In this document: positions 62,047 to 64,000 of the stretch, one piece after another
Position numbering within the stretch: position 1 is the stretch's first letter
How the letters are laid out: every line of letters begins with the position of its first letter
From: a bacterium
GTDB lineage: Bacteria > SZUA-79 > Acidulodesulfobacterales > Acidulodesulfobacteraceae
Length of the DNA stretch: 64,000 nucleotides
Assembly: GCA_021800805.1 (NCBI GenBank)
Contig: JAJYYR010000002.1
Location: 55,315 to 119,314 of the forward strand
Reading direction: 5' to 3'
Translations under genes and position numbers: made by a program
The notes under the pieces: generated by a model
Seen by the model: the letters and a program-made list of their open reading frames with translations, nothing else
What the model was told of the DNA's origin: nothing
Databases searched by the model: none

Positions 62047-63987
62047 TTAGTTCTTTGGAACCATTTCGATATAAGGTTTTTTAAACAATTCCGGCTGACC
62101 GGTTGCCTTATTTAATTTAGAATTAACAAATAACTTCCAGTTTTGTTCGTCAAGTTTCGGATGATCAGTTCTGTAATAGAATCCGGGGTATCTGGTTTCT
62201 TCCCTGAACAATACGTGTCTCAAATGAAGTTCTCCGACGATAGACCTGTGATAATTTTCCCAAGCCCTCATAAGCTCGTGAAGGTTAGATGCGGCAAGTT
62301 TCGGTGCATCTTCTTTTAGTTTATTTAAAAGATCCAGTCCTCTTAAAAGATTAGCTTCACTGGTTCTGTAGAATGTAGAAGTTCCGGCGACATATTCATC
62401 CATAAGCTTATTTAATCTGAACAAATAAAGTCTCGGTTTAATATAGTTCGGATTAACATTCGACTCCGTTGAATAATTTTTAAATTTCTCGAATGTAATC
62501 ATAGGTCCGTATACTTTTTCGGCGAGAGTTTTATTGTCGGTATGGACGGTAGGCGTATAGCCTGAATCGTCTAATACAAACCTGACTGCAGATTTTGCCG
62601 CAATTCTGCCCTCGACATATGAACCGGAAGAGAATTTATGTCCGGATGCCCCGACGCCGTCTCCACCCGTGAAAAGACCGTTTACGGTCGTCATGCGGTT
62701 ATAACCCCACTGATACTCTTTAGGAGCTATATCTTCAGGTCCCGAAACCCACATCCCGCAGGCACCCGAATGAGAACCTAAGAAATAAGGTTCCGTGGGC
62801 ATAACTTCAGAGTTTGTTTCACCCGGATCAATATCCATAGCCGCCCATAATCCCGCCTGAGCTACGGTCATATCAAGAAAATCTTCCCAAGCATCGGCTT
62901 CAAGAGATTTTTTTCTCTTTTCCGGAAGAGTTTCAAACAGTGCTTTCATTGCGCCGGAAGTGTTCATATAAAAAGGACCATTCCCTTCCATCCAGTCTTT
63001 TAACATAACGTGGTTCCAAAGACATGTTGCGGGAACTTTTGCTAAACCGTAAGGCGCGTAATCCTGTAACATATGCCCCCATTTCTGCATATAGTCTTCG
63101 CCGTGCGCATTTATAACTCTGGATTTAAAGAGCGTAAACCATGCTCCTACGGGACCGTAACCGTCTTTAAACCTGTTTGGAACGAACCTGTTTTCCATCG
63201 TGGTCATTTCCGCTCCGGCTTGATAACCCATAGCATAGGTCGAACCTGCGTTCCAAATGGCATACCACGTTCTTCCCATACCTTCCGCCTGAGACCTCGG
63301 TCTGAAAACGTTGACCGTTCCGCCGCAAGCCATAATTACGGACTTAGCTTTAAATATATAAATCTTGGCTTCTCTTAAGCTGAAACCGATTGCTCCTGCA
63401 ACTCTGTTTTCATGCTTTTCGTCCATAAGAAGCTCGGTTATAAATACCCTTTCTAATATATTTTCTTCGCCAAGAGCTTTTCTCGCGGCTTCCGCAACTA
63501 ATACTTTATAAGATTCGCCGTGAATCATTATCTGCCATCTGCCGGCTCTGAGCGGCCTTGCGCCTTCTGCGATAGTCCTTGTATCTTCCTCGTCTTCTTT
63601 AAATATAGGAAGTCCGAATTTTTCAAAAAGTTGAACCGTTGAATCTACGTGCCTGCCTGTATCATATATAAGGTCTTCCCTTACTATGCCCATAAGGTCG
63701 TTGGCTACGTGCTTAACGTAATCTTCGGGAGTGTTGTCTCCGAGATAAGTATTAATAGCGGATAATCCCATTGCAACGGCGCCGCTTCTTTCTATTGAAG
63801 CCTTTTCGACCATCGTTATTTTCATATCTTTAGGTGCCCATTTTTTTATTTCGAATGCCGCTCCGCATCCTACCATACCGCCGCCGACGATTAAGACGTC
63901 GGTATTTATTTCTTCTATGGTATAATTATTTAAAACATCGGTGCTTGTCATCGAACCTTTCATTTCAGTTGTACAATTTTCAGCCAT
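62047..63987 (-). CDS. aprA: Adenylylsulfate reductase alpha subunit
   Basis: Dissimilatory APS reductase FAD subunit; reduces APS to sulfite and AMP, or the reverse in sulfur oxidisers. The 646 residues match the usual length. VLIVGGGMVGCGAAFEI (about 30-46) is the FAD loop, GAVAMGLSAINTYLG follows, and HSGACGMWVSGPEDIAP with GLFTGGDGVGASGHKFSSGSYVEGR is the conserved late FAD region. AGGA lies ahead of the ATG at 63987. aprB should lie just beyond the right edge. Reading direction with qmoABC and hppA suggests one operon. Whether it works in sulfate reduction or sulfur oxidation cannot be decided from this gene alone. Confidence 0.97.
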   Translation of the reverse strand: MAENCTTEMKGSMTSTDVLNNYTIEEINTDVLIVGGGMVGCGAAFEIKKWAPKDMKITMVEKASIERSGAVAMGLSAINTYLGDNTPEDYVKHVANDLMGIVREDLIYDTGRHVDSTVQLFEKFGLPIFKEDEEDTRTIAEGARPLRAGRWQIMIHGESYKVLVAEAARKALGEENILERVFITELLMDEKHENRVAGAIGFSLREAKIYIFKAKSVIMACGGTVNVFRPRSQAEGMGRTWYAIWNAGSTYAMGYQAGAEMTTMENRFVPNRFKDGYGPVGAWFTLFKSRVINAHGEDYMQKWGHMLQDYAPYGLAKVPATCLWNHVMLKDWMEGNGPFYMNTSGAMKALFETLPEKRKKSLEADAWEDFLDMTVAQAGLWAAMDIDPGETNSEVMPTEPYFLGSHSGACGMWVSGPEDIAPKEYQWGYNRMTTVNGLFTGGDGVGASGHKFSSGSYVEGRIAAKSAVRFVLDDSGYTPTVHTDNKTLAEKVYGPMITFEKFKNYSTESNVNPNYIKPRLYLFRLNKLMDEYVAGTSTFYRTSEANLLRGLDLLNKLKEDAPKLAASNLHELMRAWENYHRSIVGELHLRHVLFREETRYPGFYYRTDHPKLDEQNWKLFVNSKLNKATGQPELFKKPYIEMVPKN

Positions 63988-64000
63988 AACAATTTATCCT

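Overview
The window is a 64 kb piece of an AT-rich bacterial chromosome that is almost entirely genic and shows no prophage, insertion sequence or CRISPR array. Gene content points to a chemolithotrophic, sulfur-metabolising Gram-negative bacterium of the former Deltaproteobacteria type: AprA, QmoABC, DsrE-type proteins, a sirohydrochlorin chelatase, TolC-type outer membrane channels and a complete dcw cluster. Low GC, Apr/Qmo and genes for the reductive TCA cycle fit the acid-mine Acidulodesulfobacterales (Sva0485/SZUA-79 type). That placement is an inference from gene content, not a phylogeny.

Layout. 1-337: two identical 127-bp direct copies running into tRNA-Ser(GCU), probably an assembly end. 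450-6877: pyruvate kinase, a NicO-like membrane protein, a lytic transglycosylase, DsrE2, an ArsR regulator with TolC, and an FmdB zinc ribbon. 6934-14687: proS-ispG, an MscS channel, a leftward tolC-hlyD-cytochrome c operon behind a promoter with a palindrome in its spacer, and ubiE/menG with a possible leader peptide. 14853-18171: a PhoB-box promoter facing a decayed gene end, tRNA-Thr, two Roadblock-type proteins, tRNA-Glu, CheZ and a TlpA-like thioredoxin. 18243-22891: smpB-ssrA, a class II aldolase, an orphan ABC ATPase, sirB/cbiX and a B12-radical SAM protein. 22849-41376: a one-domain ModE regulator followed (upstream in transcription) by the whole dcw cluster, read leftward from a promoter with three MraZ boxes: mraZ-rsmH-ftsL-ftsI-murE-murF-mraY-murD-ftsW-murG-murC-murB-ddl-ftsQ-ftsA-ftsZ.

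41416-54881: a DsrE-fold protein and an NDUFA9-like dehydrogenase, then a carbon block (glpX, citryl-CoA lyase, two citryl-CoA synthetase-like subunits, icd, apgM) and an amino-acid block (thrC, hom, aminotransferase), then lipA and tadA. Icd plus a two-step citrate-cleavage module, with GlpX and ApgM, is what autotrophic CO2 fixation by the reductive TCA cycle and gluconeogenesis would need.

54912-63987: aprA-qmoA-qmoB-qmoC-hppA read leftward. AprA exchanges APS and sulfite, QmoABC links it to the quinone pool, and the K+-independent proton-pumping pyrophosphatase can use the PPi produced by sulfate activation. aprB and sat are not in the window; aprB would be expected just past the right edge.

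Several genes appear to start with TTG behind a good Shine-Dalgarno (transglycosylase, ftsA, thrC, qmoC, qmoA). Several starts were moved to a downstream ATG where SD position, promoter position or TGATG coupling favours it. No single large unknown system was found. The most unusual points are the PhoB promoter with a gene relic, the CheZ/Roadblock group without other chemotaxis genes, the efflux operon without a pump, the citrate-cleavage module and the 127-bp terminal repeat.
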